Below, one piece after another: positions 15,435-23,267 of a stretch of 64,000 bases of DNA. The stretch lies in assembly GCF_025567265.1 (NCBI RefSeq), contig NZ_JAOQJW010000005.1, positions 62,001-126,000 of the forward strand, read 5' to 3'. The translations under genes and the position numbers were made by a program. Position 1 is the stretch's first letter. Every line of letters begins with the position of its first letter. Below the pieces are notes generated by a model. It did no database searches. It was not told where the DNA came from and worked only from the letters and a program-made list of their open reading frames with translations. The DNA comes from Dorea_A amylophila. Its GTDB lineage: Bacteria > Bacillota > Clostridia > Lachnospirales > Lachnospiraceae.

Positions 15435-17978
15435 TTAGTTTTCAAAATCGTGCAACCGTTCTATCACTGTCTCCTTTGAAATAAACCGATAAACCAGAGA
15501 TGGAACAGTAAGGCATATTACAAAAATGGCAATGATAAGACCAACAACGAGCGCCACAGGGTACTCAAACCTTGCATAATCTGCAATGCTCGGCACTGCG
15601 TCTGCTACCAGCAAAAGGAAAGCATTACCCAAAGTCATAATCAGTATTGTTGAAATAAGCGCATAAAATCCTCCTTCGAATGTCAAAATCTTTCTGATCT
15701 GCTTTTTGGTAGTCCCGATACTTTCCATGATGGCAAATTCATTTTTCCTTGCAATAACGCCGGTAAGCATAACATTCACAAAGTTGATTAAGCCGATTAC
15801 AATGAGCAGAATCGCCGCACCGTTGCCAAGCAGACCGATAGAAAAATACATCTGATTGAATTCCTCCAATACAGAAACAGAGCTTTGAAAATTCCATTTG
15901 CCGGAAGGCAAAGTGTTGTTGATTGCTATAAGTTCGTTATTTACTTTCTGCAACTGATTTGCGCTCTCAATGTCCACGCCAATATCGTATATGATAGCGG
16001 TGTCTGTTAGTCGCTCCATTCCTGCTTCACTTACATAAATAACATCAGGAACAGCGCCCACCCATTTACGATGCCCGATATTGAAGTTATCATCAAGGTC
16101 TTTGTAGTTGAACGCTCCCGCCACTTGAAAATCTGCGGACTTTCCATCTGCGTTATCCGAAGTCAAATTTAGAGTTTTACCAACCAGTGTAGCGTTCGGC
16201 GCAAAGGTGTCCGTATCCATACCCACAATGACCGTATCTCCGTTGCGAAAAGCCTCTATATCAATCGGCGTATTATGGGTATCGTTATATTGTTCTACAA
16301 GTTCATCATCAATGGTCACAACATAGCAGCCATAATCTCCGGCATTAGCATATTCTTGCAGCTCCGAAATCATTTGTTCATAGGGTTTGCCATCGTGATA
16401 GAGTTCCTCGTGCTGCATTTTCAAAAAGCTCTCAAATTCCGAAGCATTAAAGCCGATTTCTGCCCAAGTAATTTTACTGGTTGAAAGATTTGCAACACCA
16501 TTAACCTGTGAAAGCTGTTCTATAAAATGCTCATCAAATTGCGGTATTTCTTTTTCGAGGTTTTCAAACTGGCTAAACTGTGAATCCGTATAACGGAAAT
16601 CATATTTCATGTATTTATCAACATAGTTTTCTCCGTTGATACTTCCCAAAATGCCATTAACACCTAAAATCGTGACAGTACCCATAAAAAGAGACAGAAA
16701 TACAAGCACAGCCCGCTTCTTATCACGGAAAACATTATGGAACGCCATCACAGACAGCTTGCCGCCGTTTGTGGAGTTTCTGCTTTTCGTCTTTTTAGGT
16801 GCAAAGTTTTGAAAACGGAGAGCCTCAACAGGAGAAATCTTTGCCGCCGCCTTTGCCGGCGCATTACAAGCAATCCAAACGGTTACCGCAGAGAAAATAA
16901 TGGACAGAATAAAGATAGCAGGGTGGAAAAATACAACGGCGTCCATACTTGATCTACCCTGTTCATATCCTTGCTGTAAAAACAATGGGACAAGGGCAAA
17001 GGATACCGCCGCAGCTAATACGACGCCGACAGGAATTCCAATACAAGCAAACTTAAATGCCTGCTTTTTTACAAGCGATTTAATTTGCTTCTGTGTTGTG
17101 CCAATCGTTTTTATCAAACCATAAAAGCGGGTGTCTTTGGAAATAGAAATATACAGGACATTGTAAATCAGAAGATAACCGCTTCCGACAATAAACAGTA
17201 CCAAGAGAATAACCATCGCAATCATAGAGCCATTGGAAGAACTCATAGAAACCGATCCGCTAAAATGCTGATTGTTGTTTAGAGATACATCTTCTTGAAT
17301 TTGATAAAAGTCTCCCGGCATTTCATTTAAGGTTAGAGATAAAGTTCCGTTATCCTGCAAGGTATATCCGGCATTCGCACAGTAGCTTTCTGAAACAAAA
17401 GCCATTCCCGTCCCGATGTAGGAACGAAACCAGCCGCTTAAAGTGAAAATTCTTTCCTGCTGACCGTTCTTATCATAATATGATAGAGGAATATCCATAT
17501 TCAGCGTCGGCGTTTCAATTCCAAGCTGTGCAAGAGCGTCCTCAGACAGCATAATTTCGTTTTCCTGTGTAGGGTAAGAGCCGTTGATATTGCTGATTGC
17601 TTCCTTAAAATGCTGTTCCCATTCTGTTTCATCGTAATACTGAATCACTATGGACGATTCTCTACCCTCCGAATTTGTCTGAACAGCAGAACCGATCATA
17701 TATCGAGTTCCGATTGTTTTCACATAATCCAAAGAACGGATTTGCTGTTCCTGCTCGTTGGTGGGCGCATTTAATGTGACATCAGCATTAGAGCCTGCTG
17801 TACGCACGCTGGATAATTCCATATTCTGCATATAGTTAATGCCCAAGCTGAAAACCGTTGTAATCATAAAGGTGGTAAGGACAACCGCAAGCACCGCAAA
17901 TATATTGCGAATACGGTTTGCCTTCATCATCCCTTTTTCCACTTTTTTGAGTGCCCCTTTGTTTCGGTTAGCGTGCAT
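15435..17978 (-). CDS. ABC transporter permease with FtsX domains and large external loops
   Basis: An 847-residue permease from the ATG at 17978, overlapping the ATPase stop by 11 bp, with GGGAGGTG as RBS. A first helix at about 25-50 is followed by an external domain (about 50-250), three helices with an FtsX core (about 255-400), a second external region (about 440-700) and three final helices. FtsX-type permeases with outside domains belong to peptide-resistance (BceB/VraG) and MacB-like exporters. This one is longer than BceB (about 650), with two external domains. Confidence 0.9.
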   Translation of the reverse strand: MHANRNKGALKKVEKGMMKANRIRNIFAVLAVVLTTFMITTVFSLGINYMQNMELSSVRTAGSNADVTLNAPTNEQEQQIRSLDYVKTIGTRYMIGSAVQTNSEGRESSIVIQYYDETEWEQHFKEAISNINGSYPTQENEIMLSEDALAQLGIETPTLNMDIPLSYYDKNGQQERIFTLSGWFRSYIGTGMAFVSESYCANAGYTLQDNGTLSLTLNEMPGDFYQIQEDVSLNNNQHFSGSVSMSSSNGSMIAMVILLVLFIVGSGYLLIYNVLYISISKDTRFYGLIKTIGTTQKQIKSLVKKQAFKFACIGIPVGVVLAAAVSFALVPLFLQQGYEQGRSSMDAVVFFHPAIFILSIIFSAVTVWIACNAPAKAAAKISPVEALRFQNFAPKKTKSRNSTNGGKLSVMAFHNVFRDKKRAVLVFLSLFMGTVTILGVNGILGSINGENYVDKYMKYDFRYTDSQFSQFENLEKEIPQFDEHFIEQLSQVNGVANLSTSKITWAEIGFNASEFESFLKMQHEELYHDGKPYEQMISELQEYANAGDYGCYVVTIDDELVEQYNDTHNTPIDIEAFRNGDTVIVGMDTDTFAPNATLVGKTLNLTSDNADGKSADFQVAGAFNYKDLDDNFNIGHRKWVGAVPDVIYVSEAGMERLTDTAIIYDIGVDIESANQLQKVNNELIAINNTLPSGKWNFQSSVSVLEEFNQMYFSIGLLGNGAAILLIVIGLINFVNVMLTGVIARKNEFAIMESIGTTKKQIRKILTFEGGFYALISTILIMTLGNAFLLLVADAVPSIADYARFEYPVALVVGLIIAIFVICLTVPSLVYRFISKETVIERLHDFEN

Positions 17979-18654
17979 ATCTAACACCTCCCGAAACAAC
18001 TTTTCCGTCCTCAATTCGGATTGTCCGATCTGCCATCTGAGCAATTTCTTCGTTGTGCGTAATCATAATCGTGGTCTGATGAAACTGCTTGCTGATAGAC
18101 TGCATAAGCAAGATAACATCCATACTTGTTTTAGAGTCCAAATTTCCAGTCGGCTCGTCGGCAAGGATAATAGCGGGCTTGGTAGCTAATGCACGGGCAA
18201 TCGCTACACGCTGCTGCTGACCGCCGGACAGGTTATTCGGCATATTTTTGAGCTTCTTTTCCAAACCGAGCGTATGAATGATCTGCCGAACAAACTCCGT
18301 ATCGGCTTTCGCTCCGTCAATCTCAATAGGGTACACAATATTTTCGTACACATTGAGGACTGGGAGCAGATTGTAATTCTGAAAGACAAAGCCGATATTC
18401 CTGCGGCGGAAGATCGTTAATTCCTCGTCTTTCATTTTCAAAAGCTCTTTGCCACGGATTGTCACACTTCCCGAAGTAGGGCGGTCTAATCCACCGATCA
18501 TATTCAACAGCGTGGATTTACCGCTGCCGGAAGTGCCGACCACAGCAACAAATTCGCCCTCGTCCACGGAAATAGATACACCGTCCAAAGCGTGGACTTC
18601 ATTTTCTCCACTTCCGTATATCTTTCGTAAGTCTTTCGTCTCCAATATTGCCAT
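17968..18654 (-). CDS. ABC transporter ATP-binding protein (BceA/MacB-like)
   Basis: A 228-residue ABC ATPase from the ATG at 18654 with GGAGG upstream. Walker A is VVGTSGSGKSTLLN, the signature is LSGGQQQRVAIARAL, Walker B is IILADEPTGNLD, and the switch His is in MITHNEE. The sequence closely follows the LolD/MacB/BceA group. It is the first gene of the ATPase-permease-regulator-kinase operon, so its promoter (18655-18719) controls the module. Confidence 0.93.
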   Translation of the reverse strand: MAILETKDLRKIYGSGENEVHALDGVSISVDEGEFVAVVGTSGSGKSTLLNMIGGLDRPTSGSVTIRGKELLKMKDEELTIFRRRNIGFVFQNYNLLPVLNVYENIVYPIEIDGAKADTEFVRQIIHTLGLEKKLKNMPNNLSGGQQQRVAIARALATKPAIILADEPTGNLDSKTSMDVILLMQSISKQFHQTTIMITHNEEIAQMADRTIRIEDGKVVSGGVRYAR

Positions 18655-18686
18655 AGCTAAAACCTCCAAATCTGTTTTGTGATTTT

Positions 18687-18719
18687 AGTATAGCAGCCAC
18701 TTCTTACAATCTCATTACA
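18687..18719 (-). promoter_or_regulatory. Promoter and paired TTACA operator of the ABC/two-component operon
   Basis: A TATACT -10 box (18687-18692, minus strand) is preceded not by a normal -35 but by two TTACA motifs at 18704-18708 and 18715-18719, exactly 11 bp apart. Replacing the -35 with direct repeats one turn apart is how OmpR-family activators work. The same TTACA pair at 11-bp pitch occurs at 122-137. Confidence 0.6.
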
Positions 18720-18744
18720 GCCCATACTTAAAATCCATCCATCA

Positions 18745-19506
18745 TTAACCTTTCTTATCGTTCACATATCGCACAGTCATTTTTGACATCAGTTTTCCCA
18801 TTTTGATCGGGCATAAATAGCAGATAAGAGTTTGAAACTTTTGACTGAAGTTATGACATATAATAAAACGCTTTGAAAAAATATGCTTTGCAATTCCGAA
18901 TCCGACCTTTTGGGGATCTGCCATAAATTCTTTTGGTACTGGCAGAGGAGAAGCCGATTTTGTCCGAGTTAATGGCGGATGGATAATATGAAACGAAATA
19001 CCGTCTGAAGCATACTCAATATTCAGGCATTTCGCCAGCGACTCCAAAGCCCCTTTGGTAGAAGCATAAGGCGATATTCCAATAAAGCCAGTCACGCCTA
19101 CGCCGGAACTTGTAAAGATTATTTTTCCCCTTTTTTGCGCCTGCATATATGGTATAACACTTTTAGCCAAACGCAGTCCGCCATAATAATTCACATTGAA
19201 AACCTGTCTGTATATATCAAGGTCTATATTACATTCGTTATCAAAAGTACAAAGGCAGGCATTGTGGATCGCAATATCTATGAAATGAAAGGCTGCAATG
19301 ATTTCCTTTACGGCGGAATTGATTTGTATTTCATCACATACATCTGTGTTATAGTATAAAAGCTGTTTTGGAAATGCTTGAGCTAAGACTTCCAATTTAT
19401 CCGTTTCTACATCTAATACTGCAACCTTGTTTCCGTCTTTAAGGGCTTGCTCTGTAAAGTAGTAGCCGATTCCTTGATTTGCACCTGTAATAATAATATT
19501 TGCCAT
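18745..19506 (-). CDS. Short-chain dehydrogenase/reductase
   Basis: A 253-residue SDR. The cofactor motif TGANQGIG is at 7-14, the catalytic Ser near 133-134 (FTSSG), and Y147/K151 form YxxxK (PYASTK). The usual NNAG is altered to HNAC at 81-84, slightly unusual. The start overlaps the TetR stop by 1 bp (TAATG), so the two are translationally coupled. Oxidoreductases in this position are typical targets of their TetR neighbour; the substrate is unknown. Confidence 0.9.
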   Translation of the reverse strand: MANIIITGANQGIGYYFTEQALKDGNKVAVLDVETDKLEVLAQAFPKQLLYYNTDVCDEIQINSAVKEIIAAFHFIDIAIHNACLCTFDNECNIDLDIYRQVFNVNYYGGLRLAKSVIPYMQAQKRGKIIFTSSGVGVTGFIGISPYASTKGALESLAKCLNIEYASDGISFHIIHPPLTRTKSASPLPVPKEFMADPQKVGFGIAKHIFSKRFIICHNFSQKFQTLICYLCPIKMGKLMSKMTVRYVNDKKG

Positions 19507-20117
19507 TATGCCACTCCTATCTCAGTAAAAAACCTTTGAATATGCTGATAGGCGTTTTTGTGAAAAGCGCTTTTGCGTTCTTCAGACAATGCTCCGCTAA
19601 ACAGCCACCTTTGAGCGAAGAAATAGATCGGAGCATAATACTTTACCGCTAAATATTCACTGTCAGCGTTCTGAATAACACCCACCTGCATAAGAACAGA
19701 AAACACCCTGCTTTGAAAAGAAAGCGGCTCAGTAAACATCCAACGCTCATATACATTCTGAATGGTGGTGTTGCTGAATTGTTCAATCAAAAGCAGACGC
19801 ATTACCTTATTACAGAAGGTATCCATTAAATATCGCTCAAAAAAGGTATCACACACAGTTTGATAAAAGTTTTGTTCTGCGGAAAAAGTTTGTTCTGCGA
19901 GCGCTTTATCTAACTGACACATCATATCGCTTGCTTTGTTCTCGAATAAGCAAAGTAGTTCGTCAAAAATAGCCTGCTTACTTTTGAAGTAATAATATAC
20001 AGAGCTTTCCTTGATTTGTACCTGCCTGCAAATATCTCGGATAGATACCGCAGAAAAACCATTTTGAGAAAACAATTCTAAAGAAACATCTAATATGCGC
20101 TGCTTTGTGTCGTTCAT
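19506..20117 (-). CDS. TetR-family transcriptional regulator
   Basis: A 203-residue regulator. The N-terminal helix-turn-helix domain (about 3-50: TKQRILDVSLELFSQNGFSA, VSIRDICRQVQIKESSVYYYF) is followed by a helical ligand domain. RBS AAGGAG precedes the ATG at 20117. The promoter carries two 14-bp palindromes, likely its own operator, so it represses itself and the coupled SDR gene. Confidence 0.92.
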   Translation of the reverse strand: MNDTKQRILDVSLELFSQNGFSAVSIRDICRQVQIKESSVYYYFKSKQAIFDELLCLFENKASDMMCQLDKALAEQTFSAEQNFYQTVCDTFFERYLMDTFCNKVMRLLLIEQFSNTTIQNVYERWMFTEPLSFQSRVFSVLMQVGVIQNADSEYLAVKYYAPIYFFAQRWLFSGALSEERKSAFHKNAYQHIQRFFTEIGVA

Positions 20118-20132
20118 CTTAGCTCTCCTTAT

Positions 20133-20179
20133 CTAACAATCATTAGGTACATTATACCTAACAACTGTTAGATTGTCAA
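20133..20179 (-). promoter_or_regulatory. Consensus promoter with twin TetR operators
   Basis: On the minus strand TTGACA (20174-20179), a 17-bp spacer and TATAAT (20151-20156) form a perfect sigma-A promoter. Two related palindromes sit on it: CTAACAATCATTAG (20133-20146), downstream of the -10, and CTAACAACTGTTAG (20158-20171), in the spacer. Their centres are 25 bp apart. Arms of a further TTAGGT/ACCTAA repeat bridge them. Confidence 0.85.
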
Positions 20180-20190
20180 TTATGTAATCA

Positions 20191-20218
20191 AGCCGCCTGC
20201 ATTTTTTTGCAAGCGGCT
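20191..20218. terminator. GCCGCCTG/CAAGCGGC-type hairpin at the end of the conjugation operon
   Basis: AGCCGCCTGCA pairs with TGCAAGCGGCT with one mismatch around seven T residues, and GTTTTTT follows on the plus strand. It lies just past the stop of the CHAP gene (20236). On the minus strand the T-run is degraded, so termination may be incomplete. The same stem recurs at 36654-36689 and 56502-56533. Confidence 0.6.
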
Positions 20219-20235
20219 CGTTTTTTACTTTCCGA

Positions 20236-21972
20236 TCAATAGGCAGGCGCACCATAGCCGAGTATCTCATAATACCCAACCGGATAGCTGTTCTGACGAA
20301 CAGAATCCCCGGAGTTGCCCTCAACTGTGTAAACTCTGCCGTTTTCCACTTTTTGGACGATACCCGTATGGTCGGATAATCCGTCCTGACCGCTTTCGTC
20401 CGCCCAATCAAAAAAGATAATCATACCCGGCGTAGGCTCTGCGCTGTTATCCAGCCATTGCCCTCTGTCCTTAAACCATTGTACGCCGTTGACGCAGCCT
20501 GCGTATTTCGGAATCACGCCAGCGTCAATATACCCGCACTCATTCGCACACCAGCTCACAAAGCAAGCACACCACTCGACACGGGAATTAAAGCCGTACC
20601 AAGACCAGTACGGATCGCCGCCCATTGTTCCGATTTGGGAAAGCGCAACGGTTACGATCTGATCGTCTGTACCCGTAATCCCGTAAAGTACCTGCGACCA
20701 CAGCGAATTGTTTTCATCGGCAAGTAGCTCTGCGAGATACTCTTTCTGTTCCTCGTTAAAGCCATACTGCGCCGCCATCTCATCGGCGGTCTTATGGCTG
20801 ACCGTGATATACAGATAAGTATGAGTAACAGTCATCTCTGTCTCCACAATGTTTCCGTGACCGTCATCGGTTTCAGTAATGACCGTCTCGGTTTTGGTAT
20901 CAGTGCTGGAGCTTATTTCGTTCATCTCCCAAAAGATGTCCGTTAGAAGCTGCTTTTTTGATTCGTCCATCGTCGCAACCTCTTGGGGATTATCCGGATC
21001 GGTGTTGACTTTGACCGAGTATACGGCAAGCACCTCTTTCCAAACGGCACGGCTGCCGTTCATTTCAAGGACATCATAAGATACCGAATTTTTTTCGTCC
21101 TGCAATTTGGTATCGTATTCGGTATTGATCTCCTGCACAACGGTCTGCATACTCATACCCGTGCCGGAATCTTCGCCTGAAAAAAAGATACCGAACACCG
21201 AGCCGATAATCATACCGATCAGGCAAATCACGATAATGACCAAAACCGCTATCCAGCCGCCTGCGGCGATTGCGGCGATCAATGCCTTTGTTCCGGCGAT
21301 AATCGCCTTGACTGCAAGCGCTATCGCCCTTGCGATTGCTTTCGCCGTAACAACGGCGGCACGAGCCGCCGCCCGTGCCGCCTGAACTGCCCTTTGAGAA
21401 GCCTTGACCGTAGCCTGCGCCGTTTTCTGCGCCGCCTTTGCGGTACGCTGCGCTGTCTTGACGGTCGTTTTAGCGGTGCGTTCTGCGGTTTTTACCGTTT
21501 TCTGCGCTGTTTTCGCCGAGCCTTTCCCAACCGTCTTAATCGTCTTTTTCCCTGCGGAACGGGCAGACTCTTTTACTGCCTTCTTCGGCTGTTCCACCGC
21601 CTTGATACTCTGACTGACGCTTTTTCGTGGAGCTGCCGCCTGCGCCTGTTTTTGAAGCGACTGCGCCGCCCGTTTTTCCTTGAATTTCTGAATCCCGTCC
21701 TTTGCCTTGACGATATTCTGCTTTGTCGCCTGAACGCCCTTGCGCCCCTGCTTGTCAAATTGGTGTATGGCTTCGTGGGAAACTCGGTCGATACCGCTTC
21801 CCAAACGGTTGGAAGCGTATTCCTCCGCACTGCTTTCAGGGACATCAACGGAATGTTCCGCTTTTTCTTTGGTCTGGATAAAGGCGGATTTCATACGCTC
21901 AGCGGCAACCGCCGATTTATCAATCGTTTTGATCGTGCCTTTCAGAGTATCCCTTGTCTTAATATCCGGCAT
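20236..21972 (-). CDS. Membrane-anchored CHAP-domain cell-wall hydrolase (CD1107 family, VirB1-like)
   Basis: A 578-residue protein from the ATG at 21972 (GGAGG upstream). The first 215 or so residues are Ala/Lys/Thr/Gln-rich helical repeats (KTAQ/KTAE/RTAK units), then one hydrophobic helix (about 240-265). The outside part ends in a CHAP domain with the catalytic Cys in VEWCACFVSWC (about 465), the His in SDHTGIV (about 533) and a following EGNSGD. Such enzymes cut peptidoglycan for the conjugation channel. It is the last gene of the transfer operon. Confidence 0.88.
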   Translation of the reverse strand: MPDIKTRDTLKGTIKTIDKSAVAAERMKSAFIQTKEKAEHSVDVPESSAEEYASNRLGSGIDRVSHEAIHQFDKQGRKGVQATKQNIVKAKDGIQKFKEKRAAQSLQKQAQAAAPRKSVSQSIKAVEQPKKAVKESARSAGKKTIKTVGKGSAKTAQKTVKTAERTAKTTVKTAQRTAKAAQKTAQATVKASQRAVQAARAAARAAVVTAKAIARAIALAVKAIIAGTKALIAAIAAGGWIAVLVIIVICLIGMIIGSVFGIFFSGEDSGTGMSMQTVVQEINTEYDTKLQDEKNSVSYDVLEMNGSRAVWKEVLAVYSVKVNTDPDNPQEVATMDESKKQLLTDIFWEMNEISSSTDTKTETVITETDDGHGNIVETEMTVTHTYLYITVSHKTADEMAAQYGFNEEQKEYLAELLADENNSLWSQVLYGITGTDDQIVTVALSQIGTMGGDPYWSWYGFNSRVEWCACFVSWCANECGYIDAGVIPKYAGCVNGVQWFKDRGQWLDNSAEPTPGMIIFFDWADESGQDGLSDHTGIVQKVENGRVYTVEGNSGDSVRQNSYPVGYYEILGYGAPAY

Positions 21973-22012
21973 AGAAAACCTCCTTTCCAAGCGCCTGTGG
22001 ACGCTTTGAAGT

Positions 22013-22050
22013 AAAAAAAGAGGGGCAAAGGTATCAACACCTTGCCCCTC
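22013..22050 (-). terminator. Strong terminator between the VLP-protein and CHAP genes
   Basis: GAGGGGCAAAGGT (from 22020) pairs with the CACCTTGCCCCTC region (to 22050), and on the minus strand seven T residues follow (22013-22019). It lies inside the transfer operon, so only part of the transcript should continue into the CHAP gene. Confidence 0.85.
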
Positions 22051-22090
22051 AAAGTGCGAGGGCTGAAAAGCCGCTTAAATCAAGGACTTT

Positions 22091-22453
22091 TTACCCTCTA
22101 TTTTTCGATTCTGTGCGCCTTTTTCTTGCGTACTCTGCCTGCTGCCTTTTGTATGCGATACCGGCGCATTTCTCACAATACTTTTTCCTGTTGCCACGCT
22201 TGATAATGGGAGCGCCGCAGGAAACGCACCTGTCAGGGTGCGTTCCGAGTATCTCCGCTTCCAACGCCGGATCTGCCGGAAGCACCGCATTGCGGAAATA
22301 TTTGCACAAAAGCGAGTAGGATATACTCTGTACGCAGACGCAGCCTTCCCCCTCATCGAGAAGCAGGCAGTTCCCGCCATCATAATTGGCGCACAGCTTC
22401 TTTATCAGGGCGTTAGCTCGGTATCTCTGCCGCCCCGTCATTTGCGGGAGCAT
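22091..22453 (-). CDS. Cysteine-rich VLP protein
   Basis: A 120-residue protein with a helical N-terminus (TGRQRYRANALIKKLCANY) and two cysteine groups. The first is CLLLDEGEGCVCVQSISYSLLCKYF; the second is a zinc-ribbon CVSCGAPIIKRGNRKKYCEKC. The segment AVLPADPALEAEIL gives the family its name (cysteine-rich VLP). It is always seen in Tn1549/CTn5-type elements near sortase B. It overlaps the sortase 3' end by about 40 bp. The ATG at 22453 is the likely start, but no strong RBS is visible. Function unknown; zinc binding is likely. Confidence 0.82.
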   Translation of the reverse strand: MLPQMTGRQRYRANALIKKLCANYDGGNCLLLDEGEGCVCVQSISYSLLCKYFRNAVLPADPALEAEILGTHPDRCVSCGAPIIKRGNRKKYCEKCAGIAYKRQQAEYARKRRTESKNRG

Positions 22454-23234
22454 TTGCACCACTGCTTTCTGTTACTTTTTTCGCCACAACGACAAGCCTT
22501 CCGTTCGTGCGGGAGTATTCACAGGTGGAAAGCGTGATCAGCTTGTCGCCGTACTCCGCCGAAACGCCCGTGTCATAAAGGGAAAGCTCCTTACATCTTT
22601 CAATATAAGCGTCAAACTCCTCCGGCGACTGAGCGTCCGTAAAACGGTAATATTTGAAGGCTTCCGGGCTGTCGGTGTAGACAACGGTTTTGAAAACCGC
22701 AAGGATTTCGTACTCATTTTTCTCTGTCAGGGTGTTAAAAGCAATCGTTTTATGTTCCCGCCAGAAATCCTCGTCCTTGAATTTTTCAAGGTCGGCGAAC
22801 ATCGAGCCGTTGTTCATATGATGACCGTAGATCACTACATTGTCCGAGGGCTTTAAAACATCGCAGTCCTCCTGCACATACGGGCAGCCGTAAGAACTGT
22901 ATTCTTTATCAAATCCACGCTTCAAATAGTAGTTCGGGTTATCAACCGTCTGCATAACAGGATAATTGATATTCGTATCCTCCACGCAAATCCAGCCGAC
23001 CAAATCATTGTTTTGACGGTACAGCTCGGTAAGCTCCGGCAGTATCGTCTTATCTTCCGAATAGATGATCGGCTCGGCAGGCTCGGTTTCGCTATCCTCT
23101 ACGAGCTGTACGAGAGAATCGTACATCTGCTCCTGATGTTCCGCCTCCCTGTAATGGTCGATAATGAAATAGCTGCTGACGCCGAGCAGGACGGTAAACG
23201 CCGCCATCAGAGCAATACAAATCTTTTTTCTCAT
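22413..23234 (-). CDS. srtB: Class B sortase
   Basis: A 273-residue sortase starting at 23234 (AAAGG 8 nt upstream). One N-terminal helix (about 5-25) anchors it. Catalytic residues are H138 or H139 in IYGHHMNNGS, C238 in TLSTCEYS and Arg at about 246. Class B sortases of Clostridia recognise (S/N/P)PxTG-type signals. The element's own surface protein (49015-53271) ends in TPKTG, so it is the probable substrate. The gene lies directly downstream of virB4. Confidence 0.92.
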   Translation of the reverse strand: MRKKICIALMAAFTVLLGVSSYFIIDHYREAEHQEQMYDSLVQLVEDSETEPAEPIIYSEDKTILPELTELYRQNNDLVGWICVEDTNINYPVMQTVDNPNYYLKRGFDKEYSSYGCPYVQEDCDVLKPSDNVVIYGHHMNNGSMFADLEKFKDEDFWREHKTIAFNTLTEKNEYEILAVFKTVVYTDSPEAFKYYRFTDAQSPEEFDAYIERCKELSLYDTGVSAEYGDKLITLSTCEYSRTNGRLVVVAKKVTESSGANAPANDGAAEIPS

Positions 23235-23267
23235 TGCCATATCCTTTCTGAAACAAGGGACGGGAGC

